Assembly: GCA_902492505.1 (NCBI GenBank)
Contig: CABULU010000036.1
Location: forward strand, 1-20,062
Direction: 5' to 3'
Source: an uncultured Eubacteriales bacterium
GTDB lineage: Bacteria; Bacillota; Clostridia; Oscillospirales; QAKW01
Length of the DNA: 20,062 bases
Below are positions 1-6,642 of this stretch, one piece after another. The position numbers were made by a program, and so were the translations under genes. The notes under the pieces were generated by a model, which searched no databases, had not been told where the DNA came from, and saw only the letters and a program-made list of their open reading frames with translations. Within the stretch, counting starts at the first letter, position 1. Each line of letters starts with the position of its first letter.

Positions 1-203
1 CCGCCCATGACTGTTTTACCGCGGCATAGCTTTAGTATTTCATCATAATCGCGGCTTACCGGCAGAACTATGATATCATTCTTATCAATAAATTGTTGCA
101 GGTCCTGGTTTTCAAACATCTCGGCAGGGTATCCGTCCCGTTTGAGTGCCAGACACAGATATTTCATTCGGGCATCCTTGCCGAAAATACCGAAACGATA
201 CAT
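1..203 (-). CDS. dpaA: Dipicolinate synthase subunit A (N-terminal part; cut by window edge)
   Basis: The reverse strand encodes about 67 residues from ATG at 203, preceded by AAGGGG at good spacing, and runs off the left edge. The protein opens MYRFGIFGKDARMKYL and continues to NDIIVLPVS and a final MGG. This matches the N-terminal pattern of SpoVFA/DpaA (IGGDARQ near the start, then IILPVS). In sporulating Firmicutes DpaA with DpaB oxidises the lysine-pathway intermediate to dipicolinic acid in the mother cell, for loading into the spore core. The catalytic Rossmann half lies outside the window. A sigma-K-like promoter directly upstream supports the assignment. An alternative ATG at 210 is in another frame and lacks this protein. 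The call rests on a short stretch, so another N-terminal Rossmann-like protein is not excluded. Confidence 0.68.
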   Translation of the reverse strand, partial: MYRFGIFGKDARMKYLCLALKRDGYPAEMFENQDLQQFIDKNDIIVLPVSRDYDEILKLCRGKTVMG

Positions 204-224
204 AGCTCATTCCCCTTTTCTCTT

Positions 225-254
225 TATCCTATGCCGGTACAACTGTGCGGGTGC
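225..254 (-). promoter_or_regulatory. Sigma-K-like promoter of dpaA
   Basis: On the minus strand GCACC (250-254) is followed after 16 bases by CATAGGATA (225-233). This fits the sigma-K form AC...CATAnnnTA. Start of transcription would fall near 218, leaving a short leader that holds the AAGGGG ribosome binding site. In Bacillus subtilis spoVF (dpaAB) is a sigma-K gene, so the site and the gene call support each other. Confidence 0.5.
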
Positions 255-285
255 AAAAAAATACCCGCTGTATATTTACAGCGGG
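255..285 (-). terminator. Terminator of the araC-type gene
   Basis: An 8-bp stem CCCGCTGT (264-271) / ACAGCGGG (278-285) with a 6-base loop is followed on the minus strand by TATTTTTTT (255-263). It lies 23 bases past the regulator's stop and directly abuts the -35 part of the dpaA promoter. Confidence 0.85.
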
Positions 286-308
286 CGTATAAACATAAAT
301 TAAAGTTT

Positions 309-1112
309 TTACAGAAGTCTAAAACGGCCGGGGGCATATCCCGTATGCGTGCGTATAAGGCGGCTGAAATAGTTTAGGTCTTCAATGCCGACGGCTTGCG
401 CCGCCTCACGTATTGTGCAGCCGTGATATTCCAGTAAAGAACAGGCGCTTTCAACTTTCATTTTAATAATATACTGTTTCGGCGAGTGACCGGTCTGTTC
501 TTTGAACAGATGCCAAAATCTGCTTTCGCTGAGATTACAGAGCGACGCATAATATGATACGGGATGATTTTCCCGAAGATTGCTCTGCATAATACGGCAT
601 ATTTGCTCAATGCGCCCTTCGGGATATATTTTTTTATCACCGTTTATTACGCGTCTTCCGGCTTCGGCTAAAAACTGTATGGTGAGACCTGTGCAGACGG
701 CTGAAAACAGATGCTTTTTCAGCATGTATTCATTTACAAGCTTTGAAAATATACTTTTCAGCCGCTCACTTTTGCCTATATACATGACAGGCTCAAAAAG
801 CCCGCATTGCTCTAAAAGCTCATTGCAGCCAGTTCCGCTGAAATGTATAAACAGTGATGTCACATTTTCACCGGCGGGATATTTATAAAACTGCGGCTCA
901 TGCGGATGAAACAGTATTATATTACCGGGAGCTACCTTCTGCTGTACTCCGGCACGTGTGAGAATACAGCTGCCTTCGATAATGTATAAAATATGATAGT
1001 CCAAACGTCCTGCAGGACGACGTGCCTCACGCTCCTTTCCGTAGGTTTGCTGTATTCCGCAGATATTTAATTCTAAATATTTATCGGAAATTCTGTCGCT
1101 TGAAAATTCCAT
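309..1112 (-). CDS. AraC-family transcriptional regulator
   Basis: The 267-residue protein has the standard AraC/XylS layout. An N-terminal cupin-type sensing half (about 30-140, with LDYHILYIIEG and PGNIILFHPHEPQFY) is followed by two helix-turn-helix motifs (about 167-267). These include SYYASLCNLSESRFWHLFKE, the TGHSPKQYI linker and AAQAVGIEDLNYFSRL ending in TGYAPGRFR. Sugar-responsive members bind their ligand in the cupin half and DNA with the C-terminal half. The gene is divergent from a Gfo/Idh/MocA oxidoreductase with 143 bases between the two starts, so that gene is the likely target. The inducer cannot be told; a sugar or polyol is an inference from the neighbour. It has its own promoter and terminator. 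Confidence 0.93.
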   Translation of the reverse strand: MEFSSDRISDKYLELNICGIQQTYGKEREARRPAGRLDYHILYIIEGSCILTRAGVQQKVAPGNIILFHPHEPQFYKYPAGENVTSLFIHFSGTGCNELLEQCGLFEPVMYIGKSERLKSIFSKLVNEYMLKKHLFSAVCTGLTIQFLAEAGRRVINGDKKIYPEGRIEQICRIMQSNLRENHPVSYYASLCNLSESRFWHLFKEQTGHSPKQYIIKMKVESACSLLEYHGCTIREAAQAVGIEDLNYFSRLIRTHTGYAPGRFRLL

Positions 1113-1138
1113 GATATCACCGTACTTGTTTTTTAAAA

Positions 1139-1166
1139 ATTATATCATGTTTTTAAAATATATCAA
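1139..1166 (-). promoter_or_regulatory. Sigma-A promoter of the araC-type gene
   Basis: On the minus strand TTGATA (1161-1166) is separated by 16 bases from TATAAT (1139-1144), giving a leader of about 20 bases before ATG at 1112. Confidence 0.6.
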
Positions 1167-1202
1167 CAGCAGTTTTGTGCTAAATATAAACATCTCTGTT
1201 TA

Positions 1203-1231
1203 TTGCCTTTAAGCCGCGGTAATGGTAATAT
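1203..1231 (+). promoter_or_regulatory. Probable promoter of the oxidoreductase gene
   Basis: TTGCCT (1203-1208), 17 bases, TAATAT (1226-1231) lie just before GGAGG at 1242. The weak -35 fits a promoter that needs an activator such as the divergent AraC protein. Confidence 0.4.
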
Positions 1232-1255
1232 AAATAAAAACGGAGGTAAACTTAT

Positions 1256-2392
1256 ATGTATAAAATAGGCGTAATCGGCAGCGGCTACCGCATGACGCCG
1301 ATTGTGGAGAAAATCGCAAAAAACGAGGGGTTTAAAATACAGGCGGTATGTGATCCGAATGTAGAGGCAATGAAAGAGAAGTATGCGGAATATGAAGATG
1401 TGCATTTTTATACCGACGCTTCCCAGATGCTGAAAAATGAAAAGCTCGACTGCCTGACAATAGGCACGCGCTGCTCTTTGCATACCGATTTTATGCTGCT
1501 TACGGCAAAGTACGGCCTGCCGACGTTCTTGGAAAAGCCCGTATGTATAAACGAGCAGCAGCTGACCGCGCTTGAAGAGCTTAATGCTTCCACCGATATC
1601 AGCGATAAGGTTGTAGTATCCTTCCCGCTGCGCAACACTCCGATTGTAAACTGTGTGCGCGATATAATAAAGAGCGGAAAGCTGGGGCAGGTTGCGCACG
1701 TTCAGGCATACAATAACGTACCGTATGCAAGGTGCTATTATCATGGCTGGTATCGCGACGAGAATGAAACGGGCGGACTGTGGCTGCAAAAGGCGACGCA
1801 TGATTTTGATTATATAAACAGTCTTTTGGAGGGAATTCATCCTGTAAGGATTTGTGCTGTTGATTCAAAACAGGTGTTTTACGGTGACATGCCGGAAAAT
1901 CAGAAGTGCTCCGAGTGCCCGCGTGCAAAGGAATGCCCGGAAAGCGCTCAAAACGTAGCTACATACGGTGACAGATATGCCGTTGAGGATGGCTGCTGCT
2001 TTGCGGTGGATACGGGAAACCAGGACAGCGGTAGTGCAATAGTTGAATACAGCAACGGTATGCATGCGGTCTACTCGCAGGATTTTATTGCAAGAAAGGG
2101 CGCGGGCAAGCGCGGGGCTCGGCTTATAGGATATTACGGTACGGTCGAATTTGACTTTAATACCGGCGTTGTACAGCTGTATTATCACAACAGCGACGCG
2201 ACCGAGACTTATCGTTTTCCGACGGGACACGGTCATTCCGGAGGTGACGCTGCGCTGATAAGCAATTTCTGTGATGTTGTTTCAGGGAAGGATGTCTCGC
2301 ATGCCCCGCTTAAAGATGGAATACTGAGTGCAAAAATGTGTCTTTGTGCCAAAAAATCCGCAATTGAAAAAGTATTCTGCGAAATAGTATAA
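1256..2392 (+). CDS. Gfo/Idh/MocA family NAD(P)-dependent oxidoreductase
   Basis: A 378-residue protein starts at ATG 1256 behind GGAGG. The N-terminal Rossmann fold (1-120) shows KIGVIGSGYR and the family's EKPVC motif in the nicotinamide-site loop. The C-terminal alpha/beta substrate domain contains the QKATHDFDYINSLL segment, whose HDFD His/Asp pair fits the family's catalytic region. Members oxidise or reduce sugars, inositols or their derivatives. The substrate cannot be read from the sequence. A cysteine cluster, CSECPRAKEC followed by P and later GCC, sits in the C-terminal domain and could bind a metal. The gene stands alone between a divergent AraC regulator and a terminator, so it is probably induced by its substrate. 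Confidence 0.9.
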   Translation: MYKIGVIGSGYRMTPIVEKIAKNEGFKIQAVCDPNVEAMKEKYAEYEDVHFYTDASQMLKNEKLDCLTIGTRCSLHTDFMLLTAKYGLPTFLEKPVCINEQQLTALEELNASTDISDKVVVSFPLRNTPIVNCVRDIIKSGKLGQVAHVQAYNNVPYARCYYHGWYRDENETGGLWLQKATHDFDYINSLLEGIHPVRICAVDSKQVFYGDMPENQKCSECPRAKECPESAQNVATYGDRYAVEDGCCFAVDTGNQDSGSAIVEYSNGMHAVYSQDFIARKGAGKRGARLIGYYGTVEFDFNTGVVQLYYHNSDATETYRFPTGHGHSGGDAALISNFCDVVSGKDVSHAPLKDGILSAKMCLCAKKSAIEKVFCEIV

Positions 2393-2404
2393 AAGATATA
2401 ATAG

Positions 2405-2435
2405 AACCGGCTGCTAAAATGTGCAGCCGGTTTTT
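2405..2435 (+). terminator. Terminator of the oxidoreductase gene
   Basis: A 10-bp perfect stem, AACCGGCTGC (2405-2414) / GCAGCCGGTT (2423-2432), runs into TTTTT. It lies 12 bases after the stop and ends next to the convergent RNase J stop. Confidence 0.88.
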
Positions 2436-2436
2436 A

Positions 2437-4425
2437 TTAAACCTCCATAATTACAGGGATTATAACAGGGCTTCGCCTGGTTTTTGACGTGACATATTTT
2501 GTAATACTGTCGCGCACTTCCGTTTTCATAGTGCTCCAGTCAAATACGTCCCGCTCCATGCTCCGTTTCAGAGCGTTTGTAACCGCCGACTTTGCACCGT
2601 TTATCAGCTCTTCACTTTCTCGCATATAAATAAATCCGCGCGAAATTATATCAGGCCCCGACATTATCTTTTTATGCTTTGTACTGATTGCCGCCACAAC
2701 GACAATCATGCCGTCCTCGGCAAGCAGATGTCTGTCCCTCATTACGATATTGCCTACGTCTCCGATGCCGCCGCCGTCTACCAGAATTTGTCCGGACGGC
2801 ACGGAGGATGTGATTTTTGCGGTGGTTTTTGTCAGTTCCAGCACTCCGCCAATCTGATTTATAAAAATGTTTTCCTCTGCAATGCCTGTTTCCGCCGCAA
2901 GCTTCTTATGTGCCAGCAGATGCCGGTACTCGCCGTGAACCGGCATGAAAAAGCGCGGTTTTATAAGCCCCAAAATCAGTTTGAGCTCCTCCTGACATGC
3001 GTGACCCGATACATGTACTCCGGCAAGACTGTCCGCCACGACCTCGGCTCCCAGCCGTTCCAGTTCATTGACAACAGCAGATACAAGCCGCTCGTTGCCT
3101 GGAATAGGTGATGCGGAAATAACGACAAGGTCATCGCTTGTAATGGAAATGTTTCTGTGGTCGGAAAAAGCCATGCGGTAAAGTGCGCTCATCGGTTCAC
3201 CCTGAGAGCCTGTTGTAATTATCACTATTTCATTTTTCGGAAATCTGTTTGCCTGGTCAATAGTGACAATTGTGCCCTTGGGATAGTCAAGATATCCAAG
3301 CTCATGGGCCACGGCGATAACGCCCTCCATGCTGCGCCCTGAGATGGCAACCTTTCTTCCGTATTTGACAGCGGTCGTAATTATTTGCTGAACACGGTGT
3401 ACGTTCGATGAAAATGTGGCGACAAAAATCCGCTTTTCACGCGCTCTTGCGAAAATATTCTCGATTGATACGCCTACTTTTCGCTCTGACAGTGCCATGC
3501 CGGGACGCTCTGCGTTGGTAGAGTCGGACATGAGCAGTAAAACGCCCTCGCGTCCCAGCTCGCCCAGCCTTGTGAGATCTATCATACGTCCTCGTATAGG
3601 AGTTGTGTCTATTTTGAAGTCGCCCATGTCGATTATTGTTCCGACGGGGGTTTTGACAGCAAATGCCGCACTGTCGGCAATAGAGTGATTTACCTTAATA
3701 AACTCGACCGAAAAACATCCGCGGTTTATAACGTCGCCCGGCTTACACTCCATTAGTATGCTCTGTTTGTCCAGCTTGTGCTCAACAAGCTTTCGTCTGA
3801 TAAGACCGAGAGTCAGCTTGTTTGCAAATATCGGTACGTTTATTTCTTTCAGAAAATAGGGAAGGGAGCCGATGTGGTCCTCGTGTCCGTGAGTGACAAA
3901 AACTCCGCGCAGCTTTTTGCGGTTTTTCATTACATAGGTAAAATCCGGAATCACATGGTCTATTCCCAGCATATCGGCGTCGGGAAAGGCAAGTCCGCAG
4001 TCAATGATAATCATATCCTCGCCGTATTCGATAACAGTCATGTTTTTGCCTATCTCGTCCAAACCGCCGAGAGGAATTACTTTCAGCTTTTTGCCGCTGC
4101 TGCGCTTTGCTGCTTTTACTTTACTGTCAGAAGCCGCCTGTGTATCGGCGCTGATTTGCTGATTTACCGATTTGTCCTGTGCCGTAGTTTTTGCTTTTCG
4201 GACTGGTGTGTTGTTTTGCCGTTCTGACGTCTTTGCTCTATTAGTCTGTGCGGCGCGTTTGGAACCTTGGCTTTCCGAAGAAGCCTTTGCCGTCTTTTTA
4301 CCGGCAGGTGTTTTTCCGCTCCCGCTTTTGGCAATGCGCGGCACCTTTGTTTTTTTAGCCTCGGAAATACCCGCGGCTTTGTCAGCAAGGCTGTCAAGCT
4401 TTGCTATTTTTTCTTTAATTTCCAT
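2437..4425 (-). CDS. rnj: Ribonuclease J with basic N-terminal extension
   Basis: The 662-residue protein contains a complete metallo-beta-lactamase/beta-CASP RNase J from about residue 113 (KVIPLGGLDEIGKN). The zinc motif HGHEDH is at 179-184, the metal Asp lies in IIDMGDFKID, and later come SSNVHRVQQI, the beta-CASP ITTGSQGEPMSALYRM and the motif C segment HVSGHACQEE. The C-terminal domain ends near IIPVIMEV. RNase J is a 5'-3' exonuclease and endonuclease for mRNA decay and rRNA/tRNA maturation. The first 112 residues are low in hydrophobics and rich in Lys, Ala, Ser, Arg and Gln, and look disordered. ATG at 4425 follows AAGGAG. The usual family length is about 550-560, so the extension is additional to a full core. 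Whether it is rnjA- or rnjB-like is not decidable here. Confidence 0.97.
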   Translation of the reverse strand: MEIKEKIAKLDSLADKAAGISEAKKTKVPRIAKSGSGKTPAGKKTAKASSESQGSKRAAQTNRAKTSERQNNTPVRKAKTTAQDKSVNQQISADTQAASDSKVKAAKRSSGKKLKVIPLGGLDEIGKNMTVIEYGEDMIIIDCGLAFPDADMLGIDHVIPDFTYVMKNRKKLRGVFVTHGHEDHIGSLPYFLKEINVPIFANKLTLGLIRRKLVEHKLDKQSILMECKPGDVINRGCFSVEFIKVNHSIADSAAFAVKTPVGTIIDMGDFKIDTTPIRGRMIDLTRLGELGREGVLLLMSDSTNAERPGMALSERKVGVSIENIFARAREKRIFVATFSSNVHRVQQIITTAVKYGRKVAISGRSMEGVIAVAHELGYLDYPKGTIVTIDQANRFPKNEIVIITTGSQGEPMSALYRMAFSDHRNISITSDDLVVISASPIPGNERLVSAVVNELERLGAEVVADSLAGVHVSGHACQEELKLILGLIKPRFFMPVHGEYRHLLAHKKLAAETGIAEENIFINQIGGVLELTKTTAKITSSVPSGQILVDGGGIGDVGNIVMRDRHLLAEDGMIVVVAAISTKHKKIMSGPDIISRGFIYMRESEELINGAKSAVTNALKRSMERDVFDWSTMKTEVRDSITKYVTSKTRRSPVIIPVIMEV

Positions 4426-4489
4426 TTATTCTCCTTATGTTTTAGCTTACCGCCGAAAACAGCGGTAAAATTTCAGTGAAACAAGTAAC

Positions 4490-4516
4490 AAAAAATCAGA
4501 CATAGCAAGCTATGCC
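4490..4516 (-). terminator. Terminator-like hairpin inside the rnj leader
   Basis: On the minus strand GGCATAGC TT GCTATGTC is followed by TGATTTTTT. It lies between the rnj promoter and the rnj ribosome binding site, so it would act as an attenuator or a stability element, not as an end-of-gene terminator. The stem is short and AT-rich. Confidence 0.4.
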
Positions 4517-4567
4517 TATTATGTAACAGCCGACCGTTGCGTCCTGCCGGCATATTTCCCTTTTATT

Positions 4568-4596
4568 AGTATAACACGAATATTACCGATATACAA
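4568..4596 (-). promoter_or_regulatory. Sigma-A promoter of rnj
   Basis: On the minus strand TTGTAT (4591-4596), 17 bases, TATACT (4568-4573). The start would be near 4561, giving a leader of about 135 bases. Confidence 0.65.
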
Positions 4597-4763
4597 GAAT
4601 AATTTAAAAAACAAACGTAATTTTATTTTTATACGACATTATATACAAAAAAATCGGCTGAATTTTGTGAGAAACAGATAAAAAAATTAAATGTGCAAAA
4701 AAATGAAACATTATACGTCGCAAATTACATATATAGGTGAAACACTTTCAGGGAGGAAAAAAT

Positions 4764-5894
4764 ATGAAAAGGAAGTTATTGACGCTTATAATGACTGCGG
4801 CGGTGCTGCTTGCTGTTTGTTCATGCGGCAGAAAAATCAAATCGGACCCCGTTTTGGATACAAAAGGAGAGGTCTCGGGTGCGCAGGGAGAGACGGAAAA
4901 TGACGACTTAGAGGCATCTGTGCGTGTAACATATGAAAATCTGACAGCAGAGCAAATGGAAAAGAAGGCAGACCTTATTGTAATAGGTACGGCAAGCGGG
5001 GACTTTTCATATGTACACTCTGATACGAAAAGCCCTGCGGATATTTATACAGATTTTACCGTTAATGTTCAACAGACTGTAAAGGGAATCGCGCAGGACA
5101 GCATAACTGTGAGAATCATAGGAGGAAAGCATGGAAAAATGACGGTTTGCTCGTCGGAAAAGCCGCTTGAAAAGGGGCAGAAATATTTTCTGTATCTCAG
5201 AAAATTTGATGACGGCCAAAAGACGGTTTACTGTTGTATTAACGGAATTAACGGCTGCTTTAAAATAGACGGTAACGGAACTCTTGATTTTGAGGGCAGA
5301 GACACGCAGCAGGAGGTTGAGCGATTGTATCGGAATGCGGTTTCGGCTCAAAATAAATCTGAGGATAATGATGAATCGGAAACAGAAAATAATGTCACAA
5401 ATGGTGAGGTGATATTTACGGATTATGCGTGCATTTCGCCTCAGGAGCTTGAACAAAAGGCTGATTTAATATTAGTAGGTGAGTTTACCGGAGTAGAAAA
5501 CCAGGTTGTAACCGATAGGGGAGGCGCAACCGAAAGCGTGTATACCGACTATATTATGAAAACTCTGAGCGTGCTGAAGGGCGAGGCTGGCGCTGAGATA
5601 AATGTTCGCATTTTAGGCGGTACCGTTGACGGCAAATTCTATGTCGGCAGCGGCGAAGACCCGCATTTTGAAAAAGGCGGGCGGTATCTTATGTTTCTTA
5701 ACATACGTGATAATGCCGTGACGGCTAATAAAGCTGAATGTTATTTTCTTATAGCCGGAGATATGTACTGCTTTGCAGTTGGTTCCGACGGCATGCTTGA
5801 TTTTAAAAATGTTCTGTGTGAAGAGGACACTCAGGCTATAAACCGCTTTTATAAATCAAAGGTCGATACGGATGCACTTGCTGAAAAAGACTGA
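4764..5894 (+). CDS. Lipoprotein with two tandem copies of an uncharacterised domain
   Basis: ATG at 4764 follows GGGAGG at good spacing. A longer in-frame start at 4737 has no such site, and its extra nine residues would precede the signal peptide. The 376-residue product begins with a lipoprotein signal, MKRKLLTLIMTAAVLLAVCSC. Cys21 is the likely lipidated residue (Cys19 is possible). Two related units of about 135-145 residues follow at about 60-194 and 224-370. Each shows E-KADLI-V-G near its start, then YTD, V-KG, VRI-GG, F-KG-(K/R)Y-(M/L)-L and DG-LDF. An acidic linker rich in Asp, Glu and Asn (about 195-215) separates them. I do not recognise a function. The beta-rich pattern suggests an outside-facing binding domain. 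It stands alone and shares a terminator with the convergent DUF1287 operon. Confidence 0.85.
   Translation: MKRKLLTLIMTAAVLLAVCSCGRKIKSDPVLDTKGEVSGAQGETENDDLEASVRVTYENLTAEQMEKKADLIVIGTASGDFSYVHSDTKSPADIYTDFTVNVQQTVKGIAQDSITVRIIGGKHGKMTVCSSEKPLEKGQKYFLYLRKFDDGQKTVYCCINGINGCFKIDGNGTLDFEGRDTQQEVERLYRNAVSAQNKSEDNDESETENNVTNGEVIFTDYACISPQELEQKADLILVGEFTGVENQVVTDRGGATESVYTDYIMKTLSVLKGEAGAEINVRILGGTVDGKFYVGSGEDPHFEKGGRYLMFLNIRDNAVTANKAECYFLIAGDMYCFAVGSDGMLDFKNVLCEEDTQAINRFYKSKVDTDALAEKD
4941..5873 (+). repeat. Internal duplication within the lipoprotein gene
   Basis: The units at residues 60-194 (4941-5345) and 224-370 (5433-5873) align with an offset of 164 residues: KADLIVIG at 68 against KADLILVG at 232, YTDFTVNVQQTVKG against YTDYIMKTLSVLKG, and ITVRIIGG against INVRILGG. 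The similarity is clear in protein but not in DNA, so the duplication is old. Confidence 0.8.
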
Positions 5895-5914
5895 AAGTGC
5901 AGATAAATATATAA

Positions 5915-5947
5915 AAGCCGCGGGCTACGCCCCCGCGGCTTCTTTTA
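5915..5947. terminator. Bidirectional terminator between lipoprotein and DUF1287 operon
   Basis: A GC-rich 10-bp stem, AAGCCGCGGG (5915-5924) / CCCGCGGCTT (5932-5941), has a 7-base loop. The plus strand continues TCTTTTAT and the minus strand TTTTAT. It overlaps the last codons of the minus-strand gene, so it serves both convergent units. Confidence 0.85.
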
Positions 5948-6632
5948 TATTGTCCGGCAGATTTTGTGCGTCGAAGCGGTAATGCGCCGTTATCGACATG
6001 CGCCACAGAGCGTTTTCCTCACGCTTTGCCTGCCCGCCGTTATGCAGTATAAACGGTACGCCGTTCTTCGCGCGTTTATCGGAAATTATGCCGATATGCT
6101 TTGTGCCGTTGACAATTACAATATCACCGGGCTGAAACTGGGAAATCTCGTTTATATCGGTTGTAAGCTTTAATGCATACTTATCAAAAAACACCTTGAG
6201 ATTGGGTACGCGCCGAAAGTCAATATTATTATCCCTGTGAGAAACGCGCGGGTAATCCTGCGGATTTTGGAGTATGTCGCAGTCCAGCATATCGCGCAGA
6301 GAATAGCCTGCGCAGGCAAATGCGCGCCAGATAAGGTCGGTGCATACCCCTTCGTTTTCGGGAGGATATCCGCCTTTGTAGTATTTATCTACATATTTCG
6401 GTTTGTTTTCAGCATCTTTTTTTGCTCCGAGCAGTATATCGGTATAGTCGTCTGTGCCGTTGCCGTTAAAATCAACTGGACTTTTTATCGTCTCGATTCC
6501 GAAATACTCTGCGCCGTAGCTTTTTTGAGGAAGAAGACCGAAAAAATCAAGCATGAACATTACTGCCGCGGCTGCAATTCCTAAAAATAAAAAACATATT
6601 CCCCATGCCGATTTTAAGTTTGTTTGTTTCAT
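5925..6632 (-). CDS. Membrane-anchored DUF1287 (NlpC/P60-like) protein
   Basis: The 235-residue protein has one N-terminal membrane segment or uncleaved signal (about 11-34), then an outside domain of the DUF1287 family. Key segments are YYKGGYPPENEGVCTDLIWRAF with Cys97, DNNIDFRRVPNL, PGDIVIVNGTKHIGIISD with His179, ILHNGG, and a final AHYRF. The Cys-His arrangement is that of papain-like NlpC/P60 peptidases or amidases acting on cell wall, though the enzyme activity of DUF1287 is not established. A short DFNGNGTDDYTD stretch (54-65) resembles a calcium loop. It lies 10 bases after the histidine kinase stop, as the third gene of the two-component operon. This suggests it is an effector or sensor accessory of that system. 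Confidence 0.85.
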   Translation of the reverse strand: MKQTNLKSAWGICFLFLGIAAAAVMFMLDFFGLLPQKSYGAEYFGIETIKSPVDFNGNGTDDYTDILLGAKKDAENKPKYVDKYYKGGYPPENEGVCTDLIWRAFACAGYSLRDMLDCDILQNPQDYPRVSHRDNNIDFRRVPNLKVFFDKYALKLTTDINEISQFQPGDIVIVNGTKHIGIISDKRAKNGVPFILHNGGQAKREENALWRMSITAHYRFDAQNLPDNIKEAAGA

Positions 6633-6642
6633 ACATTACACC

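Larger units (their letters stand above)
4426..4763. other. 338-base intergenic region: structured rnj leader plus AT-rich divergent spacer
   Basis: No gene is supported here. From 4426 to about 4561 lies the presumed 5' leader of rnj (minus). It holds two hairpins: TTACCGC/GCGGTAA (4447-4453 / 4462-4468), and CATAGC/GCTATG (4501-4506 / 4509-4514) followed on the minus strand by TTTTTT (4490-4495). From 4597 to 4750 the sequence is very AT-rich, and I found no convincing sigma-A promoter for the plus-strand lipoprotein. Confidence 0.6.

Noticed and set aside
3778..4227. Long open frames opposite rnj, such as this 149-codon one on the plus strand.
   Set aside because: They are antisense frames of a well-recognised gene with no ribosome binding site or recognisable product. 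Similar shadows lie over the oxidoreductase, thiD, ung and mrp.
4597..4763. A sigma-E-like or sigma-G-like promoter before the lipoprotein (CATTATA, CATATATA).
   Set aside because: The -35 parts do not match and the region is so AT-rich that such hits are expected by chance.
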